Source: an uncultured Lachnospiraceae bacterium
Lineage (GTDB): Bacteria > Bacillota > Clostridia > Lachnospirales > Lachnospiraceae
Assembly: GCA_900551895.1 (NCBI GenBank)
Contig: URXX01000014.1
Coordinates: 1 to 38,866, forward strand
DNA length: 38,866 nucleotides
Direction of reading: 5' to 3'
The first letter of the stretch is position 1, and the number at the start of each line of letters is the position of its first letter. Below are positions 15,743 through 24,114 of this stretch, piece after piece. Position numbers and translations under genes: made by a program. The notes under the pieces are model-generated. The model did not search any database. It was not told where the DNA came from and saw only the letters and a program-made list of their open reading frames with translations.

Positions 15743-16755
15743 TTATTACTTGTAGAAAAAATGCACCGCAGGAAGAAGTAGATAAAGTTGTCAAAAGTTT
15801 TGAAGAGCAGGGATTGGAAGTAAATTTTATTCAGGGTGCAAACTATAATGTTTTCGGTATTGTCGGTGATACAACCATTGTTGACGAAAGAAAAATCCGT
15901 GCGAATAAATGGATTGAAGATGTAACGAGAATTGGAGCACCTTATAAGAAAGTGAACCGTCTTTTTCATTTGGAAGACAGCGTAGTTGATGTAGCGGGAG
16001 TGAAAATCGGCGGAGAAGAAAAGGTTGTTGTCATAGGCGGACCATGTTCCGTAGAGGGCAAAGAGCAGATTTGTAATTTGGCACAAAAAGTAAAAGATGC
16101 GGGGGCAGATATGCTTCGCGGTGGGGCATACAAGCCTCGTACATCGCCATATGCCTTTCAGGGACTTGGAACGGAAGGAATTGAGGCTATGGTCGAAGCA
16201 AGAAAACGAACAGGACTTCCAATCGTATCGGAAATTATGAGTGCGGATAAAATTGATGAATTTGTAGAAAACGTTGACTTAATTCAAGTAGGTGCGAGAA
16301 ATATGCAGAACTTTGATCTGCTCAAAGAGTTAGGAAAAATTCGCAAACCGATTTTGTTGAAACGAGGATTGGCAAATACAATCGAAGAGTGGCTGATGTC
16401 TGCGGAGTATATTATGGCGGGCGGAAATAATCAGGTTATTCTCTGTGAAAGAGGAATTCGTACGTTTGAAAAATATACAAGAAATACGTTAGACTTAAGT
16501 GTTGTGCCGATTATTAAGCGAAAAAGTCATTTGCCTATTATTATTGATCCTTCTCATGCAACAGGCGACTGGGAACTGGTAGAGTCAATGAGCCTTGCGG
16601 CAGTGGCGGCAGGAGCGGACGGTCTGATTGTGGAAGTACACGATAATCCGGAATGTGCGTGGAGTGACGGGGCTCAGTCGTTAAAACCGGAAAAATTTAA
16701 GGCGATGATTGATAAATGTAAAGTAGTGGCAGAGGTTGTCGGAAGAAGTATGTAG
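15739..16755 (+). CDS. aroF: DAHP synthase, Thermotoga/Bacillus type with N-terminal regulatory domain
   Basis: Condenses phosphoenolpyruvate and erythrose-4-phosphate to DAHP, the committed first step of aromatic biosynthesis. 338 residues: a ferredoxin-like N-terminal domain (about 1-68) and a TIM barrel. Metal ligands are C103 (GGPCSVE), H273 (DPSHATG), E299 (VEVH) and D310; KPRTSPY (132-138) binds phosphoenolpyruvate. The numbering matches Thermotoga maritima DAHPS within one residue. In that enzyme the N-terminal domain mediates feedback inhibition by Tyr and Phe, so the same is inferred here. Although aroF comes last in the operon, its product acts first. Confidence 0.96.
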   Translation: MIITCRKNAPQEEVDKVVKSFEEQGLEVNFIQGANYNVFGIVGDTTIVDERKIRANKWIEDVTRIGAPYKKVNRLFHLEDSVVDVAGVKIGGEEKVVVIGGPCSVEGKEQICNLAQKVKDAGADMLRGGAYKPRTSPYAFQGLGTEGIEAMVEARKRTGLPIVSEIMSADKIDEFVENVDLIQVGARNMQNFDLLKELGKIRKPILLKRGLANTIEEWLMSAEYIMAGGNNQVILCERGIRTFEKYTRNTLDLSVVPIIKRKSHLPIIIDPSHATGDWELVESMSLAAVAAGADGLIVEVHDNPECAWSDGAQSLKPEKFKAMIDKCKVVAEVVGRSM

Positions 16756-16759
16756 GAGA

Positions 16760-16792
16760 AAGAGCGGGGACATAAAATGAGTTCTCGCTCTT
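16760..16792 (+). terminator. Terminator of the aro operon
   Basis: AAGAGCGGGGAC (16760-16771) pairs with GTTCTCGCTCTT (16781-16792), including two G-U pairs, then AATCTTTATCTT. It starts five bases after the aroF stop. Confidence 0.75.
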
Positions 16793-16838
16793 AATCTTTA
16801 TCTTATAAATGGAAAATTACGAAAAATTCACAAAAATA

Positions 16839-16866
16839 TTGATATAATAAACGTTTTCGGTATAAT
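16839..16866 (+). promoter_or_regulatory. Promoter for the AAA/RloB pair
   Basis: TTGATA at 16839-16844, 16 bases, then TATAAT at 16861-16866. The -10 lies in a dyad (TATAATA-ATA-TATTATA, 16861-16877) that ends at the AAGGAGG ribosome site. Confidence 0.6.
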
Positions 16867-16892
16867 AATATATTATAAGGAGGCGTTGAGAT

Positions 16893-18086
16893 ATGTTGGT
16901 ACAGTTTACGGTAAAGAATGTTTTATCTTTTAAAGAAGAAACTATATTGGATATGACATCTGTTAATGCTTATAAGGAACATGAGTGTAATTTGATTGAT
17001 AATTATACAAAAGAAAAATTCCTTAGGGTTGCGGCTATTTATGGAGCAAACGCCAGCGGTAAATCTAATCTTCATATGGCTATGTTATATTTTCAAAAAA
17101 TTATTATAGAATCATTTAATAATGTGGATAGCCGAGAGGAGTTGGCAATCGAAAAGTATTATGTGCCTTTTTCTTTTGAAAAAGAGAAAGAGAATTCTGA
17201 ATTCCAAATGATTAATATTTTAGGAGATTTTGAGTATAAATACGGATTTGAATATAATGCACAATGCATTGTGACAGAATGGTTATATAGGAAGAATTTA
17301 AAGACAAACAGAATGGTTCCTATTTTTGAGAGAACAGCGGAACAGGTAAAATTTGGAGCATCAGTGCGAAAAGAATGCGATATATATAAAGAGCAAATTC
17401 CGGTAGAAACGTTAGTGCTTTCGTTTTTTAATAAACTGAAACTGAAAACAGATATATTTAAAAATGTATATGACGGGATTATGAATACACTTATAGTTCC
17501 AACAGATTTGTGTGAAGACCCAAGAATTTTGGAAACTTTTTTACCAAGAGTAATTGAAATGGAAAAGAAAAAACTAGTACAGTTTTTATCCGCTATAGAT
17601 ACGGGAATTAAAGACATTGCTTATAGTGACAATGAGAAGGAAATAGAATTTTTTACCATTCATCAGGGAAAAGACGGAGAAGATTATTCACTGAATTTGT
17701 ATTTTGAATCAGAGGGAACTTTAAAAAGTATTATGTTATTTATATATGCAAGAATGGCGATTGAAAATGACAGTTCTATTTTTGTGGATGAATTAAACGT
17801 TAAATTACATCCTTTATTACTAAAATTTATTATTGATTTATTTTATGAAAAAAAATCTAAAGCACAATTAATTTATACAACACATGATACTACGTTGATG
17901 GATAAAAAGTTTTTTAGAAGAGATCAAATTTGGTTTGTACAGAAGGACGAGTTTGGATATTCTGAATTATCAGCGTTGTCTGATTTCAAAGTAAGATCAG
18001 ATGCCTCATTTGAAAAAGATTATTTAGCGGGAGTATATGGGGGAATTCCTCTTCTTAAAGATTTTGAAATGAAAGAAGGTGAATAA
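16893..18086 (+). CDS. AAA/ABC-type ATPase, AbiLi/RloA-like (COG1106)
   Basis: 397 residues, cytoplasmic. The N-terminal strand pair (LVQFTVKNVLSFKEE) is typical of SMC-like AAA_15 ATPases. Walker A is GANASGKS (51-58), the ABC-signature-like ESEGT is at 272-276, Walker B is FVDEL (297-301) and the switch histidine is H331 (TTHD). After Walker B the family usually has DELD; here it is DELN, and whether this alters hydrolysis is unknown. Such ATPases act as sensors or motors in anti-phage systems, paired with RloB-like TOPRIM proteins. The RloB gene follows with no gap (TAA then ATG), which supports an AbiL-type system. The pair sits between aro and housekeeping genes. Confidence 0.87.
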   Translation: MLVQFTVKNVLSFKEETILDMTSVNAYKEHECNLIDNYTKEKFLRVAAIYGANASGKSNLHMAMLYFQKIIIESFNNVDSREELAIEKYYVPFSFEKEKENSEFQMINILGDFEYKYGFEYNAQCIVTEWLYRKNLKTNRMVPIFERTAEQVKFGASVRKECDIYKEQIPVETLVLSFFNKLKLKTDIFKNVYDGIMNTLIVPTDLCEDPRILETFLPRVIEMEKKKLVQFLSAIDTGIKDIAYSDNEKEIEFFTIHQGKDGEDYSLNLYFESEGTLKSIMLFIYARMAIENDSSIFVDELNVKLHPLLLKFIIDLFYEKKSKAQLIYTTHDTTLMDKKFFRRDQIWFVQKDEFGYSELSALSDFKVRSDASFEKDYLAGVYGGIPLLKDFEMKEGE

Positions 18087-18770
18087 ATGGGATCAGATGA
18101 TTTGTTTAAAAAGCGGAGAGAGGCTAGAAAACAGAGAAAACATGAATATAAGACGCCAAAAGCGAATTCTTTTTTGATAGTTACTGAGGGCGAGCGCACA
18201 GAACCGCTATATTTTAAGGGATTACAGAAAAAGATTGCAGAAAAAGTAGGCGGTAGTATAAATGTAGTTGAGATACCTATAATTAAGGTTGAGGGAAAAG
18301 GATGTGCGACCGGGAGACTTGTGGAGGAAACAGAAAGGATTGTAAAAGAGGCAAAAATTATTTATCAAAATGTTTGGATAGTTTTTGATAAAGATGATTT
18401 TGACGATTTTGACATAGCAATAGAGGGCGGAAAAGCGAAAGGATATAAAATTGCATGGAGTAATTCTTCGTTTGAGTATTGGTTATATTTGCATTTTAAT
18501 TATAGTGACTCGGCATTGCACAGAAAAGTATGGAATGAAAAACTGGATACTATTTTTAAACAATATCAACTTGGGGACGGTAGTTATCATAAAAATTATG
18601 AAAACATTTACGGTATAGTTGATATGTTTGACGGTGTGAATACAGCAATTAAAAATGCAAAGCGGAGAATGGCAAATTATAAAGAAGATAAGGATAAACC
18701 GTCTGAATATAATCCGGGTACAACTGTGTATGAGTTAGTAGAAGAATTGAAGGTTTATCTAAATGAATAA
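18087..18770 (+). CDS. rloB: RloB-like protein (AbiLii family, TOPRIM-like)
   Basis: 227 residues matching RloB/AbiLii. A basic N-terminal tail (KKRREARKQRKHE) precedes a compact alpha/beta domain. The metal-site motifs of a TOPRIM-like fold are visible: TEGERTEP with E35, and FDKDDFDDF with D101 and D103. SNSSFEYWLYLHF (about 125-137) is the RloB block. In Lactococcus the AbiL abortive-infection system consists of AbiLi plus AbiLii, so the partner ATPase upstream and this putative nuclease effector probably form one defence operon. The effector activity is inferred. The ATG directly follows the ATPase stop, with GAAGGTG as ribosome site. Confidence 0.87.
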   Translation: MGSDDLFKKRREARKQRKHEYKTPKANSFLIVTEGERTEPLYFKGLQKKIAEKVGGSINVVEIPIIKVEGKGCATGRLVEETERIVKEAKIIYQNVWIVFDKDDFDDFDIAIEGGKAKGYKIAWSNSSFEYWLYLHFNYSDSALHRKVWNEKLDTIFKQYQLGDGSYHKNYENIYGIVDMFDGVNTAIKNAKRRMANYKEDKDKPSEYNPGTTVYELVEELKVYLNE

Positions 18771-18816
18771 TTAAAATAGCAAAACGTGGCACACTATTGA
18801 AAAAAGGGGTGTGCAG

Positions 18817-19710
18817 ATGAACAGAAAAAGGAAAATCCGCCGCATAAGTATTGTAGCCGCCATAATCTGCTTAACTGTTATTTTCTTCCGCTTTCAGGAA
18901 AAATGGGAAACAAAAAAAGTTTTACAGGATGCAGCGGGAGAATTAAAAGTACATTTTATTGATACGGGGCAGTCGGAGGCGATTTTGATACAATCTGATG
19001 AAAAAAATATGCTGATTGACGGCGGAACAAATGCGACAGGTGGAAAAGTTGTCGAATATCTTCGGAAAGAGGGGATAACTTCTCTTGATTATGTGCTCGG
19101 AACGCATGGGCATGAGGACCATATTGGCGGAATTGATGCGGTTTTATATAATTTTAAGGTCGGTGAGTTGTTTTTACCAAAACAGACATATGGAACACAC
19201 ACATATCGGGATATTTGTGAGACGGCGAAAGTGAAAAATATACCGATAACCGTGCCGAAATGGAAAGAAGTGCGGATGCTCGGAGAAGCAAAAATGATGT
19301 TTCTTTCCCCTAATCCCAATGAAACTTATGAGGACGTCAACGACTCTTCACTTGTCTTAAAGATTGGGAACGGAAAACACAGTTTTTTATTTTGCGGGGA
19401 TATTAGCAAACAAATGGAAAAAAGACTGGTGAAAACAAAAGTCTATTTAAAAGCAGATGTGTTAAAGTTAAATCATCATGGGAGCAGCGATACGAATTCC
19501 ATGAGATTTTTAAAAGCGGTTTCCCCTGAGTACGCAGTAGTGTGCTGTGCGAAAGGAAATCCTTTTGGGCATCCCCATAAATCTGTTTTAAAGCGAATAC
19601 AAAAAAGAAAGATAAAATTATTTCGGACAGATGAGCAAGGAACAATTATTTTGACGAGTGACGGTAAAAAATTAAAAAGTAATGTAGAGCCGATTAGGGA
19701 AAATCTGTAA
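18817..19710 (+). CDS. Secreted or membrane-anchored metallo-beta-lactamase-fold hydrolase (ComEC C-terminal-like)
   Basis: 297 residues from ATG 18817, chosen over GTG 18811 for its spacing to AAAGGGG. A basic N-terminus and one hydrophobic helix (about 9-24) suggest a membrane anchor or uncleaved signal, placing the domain outside the cell. The metal-binding motif THGHEDH (96-102) is followed by FCGDIS, LNHHGSSDT and NPFGHPH, all as in the C-terminal domain of ComEC and its stand-alone relatives. ComEC's DNA-pore domain is missing. Stand-alone copies may cut nucleic acids or other phosphodiesters; the substrate is unproven. The response regulator gene follows after 65 bases. Confidence 0.88.
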   Translation: MNRKRKIRRISIVAAIICLTVIFFRFQEKWETKKVLQDAAGELKVHFIDTGQSEAILIQSDEKNMLIDGGTNATGGKVVEYLRKEGITSLDYVLGTHGHEDHIGGIDAVLYNFKVGELFLPKQTYGTHTYRDICETAKVKNIPITVPKWKEVRMLGEAKMMFLSPNPNETYEDVNDSSLVLKIGNGKHSFLFCGDISKQMEKRLVKTKVYLKADVLKLNHHGSSDTNSMRFLKAVSPEYAVVCCAKGNPFGHPHKSVLKRIQKRKIKLFRTDEQGTIILTSDGKKLKSNVEPIRENL

Positions 19711-19718
19711 ATTTCACA

Positions 19719-19736
19719 AAAGAAACATATTTCTTT
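19719..19736. repeat. Short inverted repeat before the two-component genes
   Basis: AAAGAAA (19719-19725) and TTTCTTT (19730-19736) around CATA. It could be a weak terminator for the hydrolase gene or an operator for the regulator pair; the sequence does not decide. Confidence 0.35.
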
Positions 19737-19775
19737 GTTAGGATAAAAGAAGATAAGTGACAAGGAGAAGAAAAT

Positions 19776-20453
19776 ATGGAACGATTGAAAATATTAGTAG
19801 TAGATGATGAAAGCAGAATGAGAAAGTTAGTAAAGGACTTTTTGGAGAGGGACGGATTTAATGTGCTTGAGGCGGGAGACGGTCTTGAGGCAATGGATGT
19901 TTTTTATGAGCATAAAGATATTTCCCTCTTGATTTTGGATGTAATGATGCCGAAAATGGACGGCTGGCAGGTGTGCCGTGAGGTACGTCAGATTTCCCAA
20001 GTGCCGATTATTATGCTGACTGCAAGGGCGGACGAGAGGGACGAGTTGCAGGGATTTGATTTAGGAGTAGATGAATACATTTCAAAACCGTTCAGTCCGA
20101 AGATTTTAGTGGCGAGAGTGGAAGCGATTTTAAGAAGGACAAATGTATTGTTTTCTGAGGAATCCGTTGATGCGGGCGGAATTGTGATTGATAAAACGGC
20201 GCATCTTGTTACGATTGATAGTAAACCGATAGAGTTAAGTTATAAAGAGTTTGAATTGCTGGCATATTTTGTGGAAAATCAGGGTATTGCACTTTCAAGA
20301 GAAAAGATATTAAATAATGTATGGAATTACGATTATTTTGGTGATGCAAGAACAATCGATACTCATGTGAAGAAGTTGAGAAGTAAACTGGGAGATAAAG
20401 GCGACTATATTAAAACGATTTGGGGCATGGGATATAAGTTTGAGGTGTCATAA
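19776..20453 (+). CDS. OmpR/PhoB-family response regulator
   Basis: 225 residues. Receiver domain (1-120): D10 and D11 acid pocket, phosphorylated D55 in LLILDVMMP, T82 and K104 (ISKPF). The C-terminal winged helix (about 128-225) has YKEFELLAYF and the recognition segment ARTIDTHVKKLRSKLG ending in WGMGYKFE. GGAGAAG precedes the ATG. Its stop shares one base with the kinase ATG (TAATG), so the two are translationally coupled. The target is unknown; it resembles regulators of envelope stress or phosphate response. Confidence 0.96.
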   Translation: MERLKILVVDDESRMRKLVKDFLERDGFNVLEAGDGLEAMDVFYEHKDISLLILDVMMPKMDGWQVCREVRQISQVPIIMLTARADERDELQGFDLGVDEYISKPFSPKILVARVEAILRRTNVLFSEESVDAGGIVIDKTAHLVTIDSKPIELSYKEFELLAYFVENQGIALSREKILNNVWNYDYFGDARTIDTHVKKLRSKLGDKGDYIKTIWGMGYKFEVS

Positions 20454-21928
20454 TGAAATATTCGATTAAACGGCAAATGGCAACGGTATTTATAGGAATT
20501 GTTGTATTTATTCTTCTTGCTGTTTTTGTGATGAATGGCAGATTTTTAGAGGAATACTATGTGCAAAATAAAATGCAGGTGTTGACAAATATATACAATT
20601 CCCTTGATAAATTTCTGGAAGAGGACGCAGGAATAGATGCGGATAATCTGAATAAAACATTAGGACCGTTGGTAGAAAAAAGTAATGTATCTCTTATCGT
20701 AACGGACGCTACGGGAAGTATACGGATTAAAATGCGTACAGATGCGGAGAATGAAGAGTTAAAAACCCGCTTAGTCGGTTACCGCTTTAATATTAATCAG
20801 AAAGAAAGTAAACTTTTGGAAAAGAAAGAAGATTATGAACTTCGGAAAGCAAAAGATCCTCGCAATAAAATGGAATATTTGGAAATGTGGGGAAACTTTT
20901 CCAACGGCTATGTATTTCTGTTTAGAACGCCTCTGGAAAGTATTCGGGAAAGTGTTGTTATTTTCAACCGTTTTCTTATGTATATCGGAGTTGGCGTTAT
21001 CCTTATTAGCATTGCGATTATCTGGTATTTTTCAAAGAAGATTACCGACCCGATTTTAGAATTGGCAACACTTTCGGAGAAAATGGCAGACTTGGATTTT
21101 GATGCAAAATATACGAGTGGCGGGAAAAATGAAATAGGGGTTTTAGGCTGCAATTTTAATAAAATGTCGGAAAAATTGGAAACAACGATTTCTGAATTGA
21201 AAAGCGCCAACAATGAATTGCTGAAGGATATTGAACAAAAGGAACAGATTGAAACAATGCGTACAGAATTTTTGGGAAATGTTTCTCATGAGTTGAAAAC
21301 TCCGATTGCATTAATTCAAGGATATGCGGAAGGACTGAAAGAAGGCGTTAGTGATGATATAGAAAGCCGTGAGTTTTATTGTGATGTCATTATGGACGAG
21401 GCAAATAAGATGAACCAAATGGTAAGAAATCTTTTGACGTTAAATCAGTTGGAATTCGGTAAAGAAGAAATTACATTTGAACGGTTTGACATTGTGGAAT
21501 TGGTTCGGGGAGTTATCCAGTCTTGTGATATTCTAATTCAACAAAAAGGTGTGAAAATCAATTTTGTTATGGAAGAGTCGGTTTATGTCTGGGCAGATGA
21601 GTTTAAGGCAGAGCAGGTTATCCGAAATTATATAAGTAATGCCTTGAATCATGTGACGGGAGAGAATATAATTGAAATTAAGATTGTGAAGAAAGAAGAA
21701 ACGGTGAGAGTTTCCGTATTCAACACAGGTTCTCCGATTCCGGAAGAAGATATAGGACATATTTGGGATAAATTTTACAAAGTAGATAAAGCGCGCACGA
21801 GAGAGTACGGAGGAAATGGTATTGGACTTTCCATTGTCAAGGCGATTATGGAATCTTTCCATAAAGAGTATGGTGTGAAGAATTATGATAACGGTGTAGA
21901 ATTTTTTATGGAATTGGATTTGAAATAA
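20453..21928 (+). CDS. Membrane sensor histidine kinase
   Basis: 491 residues. Transmembrane helix 1 (9-28), an extracytoplasmic sensor of about 140 residues, helix 2 (172-193), a HAMP linker (about 196-248), then the HisKA helix with the phospho-accepting H279 (NVSHELKTP). The catalytic ATPase domain has the N box N392 and N396 (RNYISNAL), G1 (FNTGSPIPEED) and G2 (GGNGIGLS). No PAS domain is seen, so it is not a typical PhoR. It pairs with the response regulator just upstream. The sensor domain shows no motif I recognise, so the ligand is unknown. Confidence 0.95.
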   Translation: MKYSIKRQMATVFIGIVVFILLAVFVMNGRFLEEYYVQNKMQVLTNIYNSLDKFLEEDAGIDADNLNKTLGPLVEKSNVSLIVTDATGSIRIKMRTDAENEELKTRLVGYRFNINQKESKLLEKKEDYELRKAKDPRNKMEYLEMWGNFSNGYVFLFRTPLESIRESVVIFNRFLMYIGVGVILISIAIIWYFSKKITDPILELATLSEKMADLDFDAKYTSGGKNEIGVLGCNFNKMSEKLETTISELKSANNELLKDIEQKEQIETMRTEFLGNVSHELKTPIALIQGYAEGLKEGVSDDIESREFYCDVIMDEANKMNQMVRNLLTLNQLEFGKEEITFERFDIVELVRGVIQSCDILIQQKGVKINFVMEESVYVWADEFKAEQVIRNYISNALNHVTGENIIEIKIVKKEETVRVSVFNTGSPIPEEDIGHIWDKFYKVDKARTREYGGNGIGLSIVKAIMESFHKEYGVKNYDNGVEFFMELDLK

Positions 21929-21952
21929 GGAAGTAAAGAAGGAGATACCGAC

Positions 21953-22627
21953 ATGGGAGCAATTAATAATGACTGGCTGGATGCGTTAAAAGATGAGTTT
22001 AAGAAGCCATACTATGCTAAGCTGCATAAAAAAGTATTGGAAGAATATCATACACATCTTATTTTTCCACCGGCAGATGATATTTTTAACGCATTTCATT
22101 TAACACCATTGAAAAATGTAAAGGTGGTTATATTGGGGCAGGACCCGTATCATAATGTAAATCAGGCACATGGACTTTGTTTTTCTGTAAAACCGGAGGT
22201 GGAAATTCCGCCGTCACTTGTAAATATTTACAAGGAACTACATGATGACTTGGGATGCGAGATTGCAAATCACGGATATTTGACAAAATGGGCAAAGCAG
22301 GGAGTGCTTATGCTCAATACGGTTTTGACAGTGCGAGCGCATCAGGCAAATTCTCACAGGGGAATTGGATGGGAAGAGTTTACAGATGCGGCACTCCGTG
22401 CGGTGAATGCACAGGACAGACCGATTGTGTATATTTTGTGGGGAAAACCTGCGCAGGCGAAGAAGTCTATGTTGACAAATCCAAAACATTTGATTTTGGA
22501 AGCGCCACATCCGAGTCCACTATCGGCGTACCGTGGATTTTTTGGCAGCAAACCGTTTAGTAAAACAAATGAATTTTTGAAGGCGCATGGAGTCGAGCCG
22601 ATTGACTGGCAGATAGAGAGTAGATAA
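21953..22627 (+). CDS. ung: Uracil-DNA glycosylase, family 1
   Basis: Excises uracil from DNA, starting base-excision repair after cytosine deamination or dUTP misincorporation. 224 residues. GQDPYH (62-67) gives the catalytic water-activating D64, LNTVLTV (121-127) is the uracil-binding strand, and HPSPLSAYRGF (186-196) gives the catalytic H186 and the DNA-intercalation loop. AAGGAGATA precedes the ATG. The gene lies 24 bases after the kinase stop and may be co-transcribed with it. It is closed by a strong terminator. Confidence 0.98.
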   Translation: MGAINNDWLDALKDEFKKPYYAKLHKKVLEEYHTHLIFPPADDIFNAFHLTPLKNVKVVILGQDPYHNVNQAHGLCFSVKPEVEIPPSLVNIYKELHDDLGCEIANHGYLTKWAKQGVLMLNTVLTVRAHQANSHRGIGWEEFTDAALRAVNAQDRPIVYILWGKPAQAKKSMLTNPKHLILEAPHPSPLSAYRGFFGSKPFSKTNEFLKAHGVEPIDWQIESR

Positions 22628-22654
22628 GAGAGGGGAATCCCTCTCTTTATTTTT
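22626..22654 (+). terminator. Terminator after ung
   Basis: AAGAGAGGG (22626-22634) pairs with CCCTCTCTT (22639-22647) around GAAT, then TATTTTT. The stem begins at the ung stop codon and its right arm reaches the stop codon of the convergent MerR gene. Confidence 0.85.
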
Positions 22655-23483
22655 CGTTCAAACTTAATTTAGTAAGACCTATAATCAATATTAAAATAAA
22701 TACGGCAGTATCTATAAATAAGAGAAATACAATATTTTTGACGATATGATAGATAAACAGAATAGAAAAGACTTCTGCGGATAATACAATGAAACATATA
22801 AAATTTGTTAAATACTCAGCGATAATACTGTTGTATGCATTATTCATTTGGAATTTCGCATAGATGCAAAAACGTAATATGTAACGTACGAGGATACAAA
22901 TTATCGGATAAGCAAAAATAAAATGTTTGTTTGCGAAGGATGTTGCGGAACCGTGACTATATTGTATAGGAATTTCCGGCGGGAGTTTCGGATAAAATAA
23001 TAAGCCTATGGACAGGCAGAGCATTGTAATAACTGCCCATGTAATAAAACTTCCCCAAATATACAAAAAACTGACAGAATCTAATTTGAATACAGAGCGG
23101 TTTGCACTCCAGTACTCCGGCAGTTCCGTGACATATTTTTGGACATTCAGTGTGTCATAATTTATGTTTGGAGTAGAAAGCATTTTTTCACATAAAATCT
23201 TAGCATTCTCCAGCTCTTTTAATTCCTTGTCCAAAAGAGAGTACTGTTGTTGGATGGATTCCTGTAGAGAAATTTTTTCTTCTATAATATTTCGGATATT
23301 TTCAACAGAAAGTCCGAGAGTTCTTAGGTAAGCAATTTTTTTGATATTTTCAACATCTTTTTCAGAGTATACGCGATATCCGTTTTTTTCGTTTCGCAGT
23401 GGAAGAATTAAATTTTCCTTTTCATAGAAACGAATGTTGGAACGTGGCAGACCGGTTTGTTCTTCAACTTCTTTTATGTTCAT
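22647..23483 (-). CDS. MerR-family regulator fused to a DUF1648-like membrane domain
   Basis: 278 residues from ATG 23483; AAGGGA is spaced for this start and not for upstream in-frame ones. The N-terminal MerR winged helix (1-70) has IKEVEEQTGL, NIRFYEKENLI and NGYRVYSEKDV. A coiled coil (about 75-105) normally holds the dimer. The C-terminal half has about five hydrophobic helices, and one loop reads LPPEIPIQYSHGSATSFANK, the DUF1648 pattern. A regulator that is itself a membrane protein could sense envelope state or a membrane-active agent, as one-component membrane regulators do; that is inference. It is 40 bases downstream of the GNAT gene and probably co-transcribed. No Cys ligand typical of metal MerR proteins is seen. 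Confidence 0.82.
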   Translation of the reverse strand: MNIKEVEEQTGLPRSNIRFYEKENLILPLRNEKNGYRVYSEKDVENIKKIAYLRTLGLSVENIRNIIEEKISLQESIQQQYSLLDKELKELENAKILCEKMLSTPNINYDTLNVQKYVTELPEYWSANRSVFKLDSVSFLYIWGSFITWAVITMLCLSIGLLFYPKLPPEIPIQYSHGSATSFANKHFIFAYPIICILVRYILRFCIYAKFQMNNAYNSIIAEYLTNFICFIVLSAEVFSILFIYHIVKNIVFLLFIDTAVFILILIIGLTKLSLNEK

Positions 23484-23523
23484 ATAAATCCCTTCTTTCT
23501 TGTTGGTATACTCATAAAATACA

Positions 23524-24024
23524 CTATAAATAAGGTTTACAGTCAAGAAAATGGCAGTGATTTTTGCTTTTATGGGGAAATATTTTTTTCATTACAAAAT
23601 TGGTAAGAAAAATGCCGTTTCTCTTTACCTGTTGCTTTCTCACAATCACATACCCTCTTTTTTCAAAAAAAGGTTTTGCCGTAATGGTTGCGTGTGTAGT
23701 GTAAGATGGGGGGAAAGTTTTCTCCAACTTGTCACAGATAGCGGTGGCAATACCTTTTCTCTGATAATCTTTATGTACAAACAGCCGGTCGAGATACCCC
23801 GTTTTGTCCATATCACCAAATCCGACAATCACATTTTTTTCTACAGCGATAACGGTATAATTTTCGGATAAGGAGGCGTTCCATTTTTCAAAATCTATCT
23901 GTCCCGTTGCCCATACATTTAATTGCTCTTTTGTATAATCTTTGGCATTTATTGTATGAACTGTGTCATAAAAGAGTTGTGCTAATTCTTTACAGTCGTT
24001 TGCATTATATTTTCTTAGTTCCAT
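23524..24024 (-). CDS. GNAT-family N-acetyltransferase
   Basis: 166 residues, cytoplasmic. Starts at ATG 24024, eight bases after AGGAG; an upstream GTG would sit two bases from that site. The GNAT acetyl-CoA loop is visible as VHKDYQRKGIATAICDKLE (about 86-104), preceded by YTVIAVEKNVIVGFGDMD and followed by the strand-helix FFEKRGYVIVRKQ. The sequence is close to uncharacterised YafP-like acetyltransferases. The substrate is unknown. It lies upstream of the MerR-membrane fusion on the same strand, so the two may form a small stress or drug-response operon. Confidence 0.88.
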   Translation of the reverse strand: MELRKYNANDCKELAQLFYDTVHTINAKDYTKEQLNVWATGQIDFEKWNASLSENYTVIAVEKNVIVGFGDMDKTGYLDRLFVHKDYQRKGIATAICDKLEKTFPPSYTTHATITAKPFFEKRGYVIVRKQQVKRNGIFLTNFVMKKIFPHKSKNHCHFLDCKPYL

Positions 24025-24061
24025 TGTCACATCTCCTGTTTAATTGAAATTCTGTAATGAC

Positions 24062-24070
24062 AGTATATCA
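24062..24070 (-). promoter_or_regulatory. Possible extended -10 for the GNAT-MerR operon
   Basis: On the minus strand TGA precedes TATACT (24062-24067), an extended -10, about 40 bases from the GNAT ATG. No good -35 is present. Confidence 0.3.
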
Positions 24071-24114
24071 TTTTTAATATTTTAAGGAAAATAGAAATTG
24101 TTTGTTATTTTCTA

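Noticed and set aside
20835..21059. A 74-residue plus-strand frame inside the histidine kinase gene
   Set aside because: It lies in another frame within the kinase sensor and second membrane helix and has no ribosome site.
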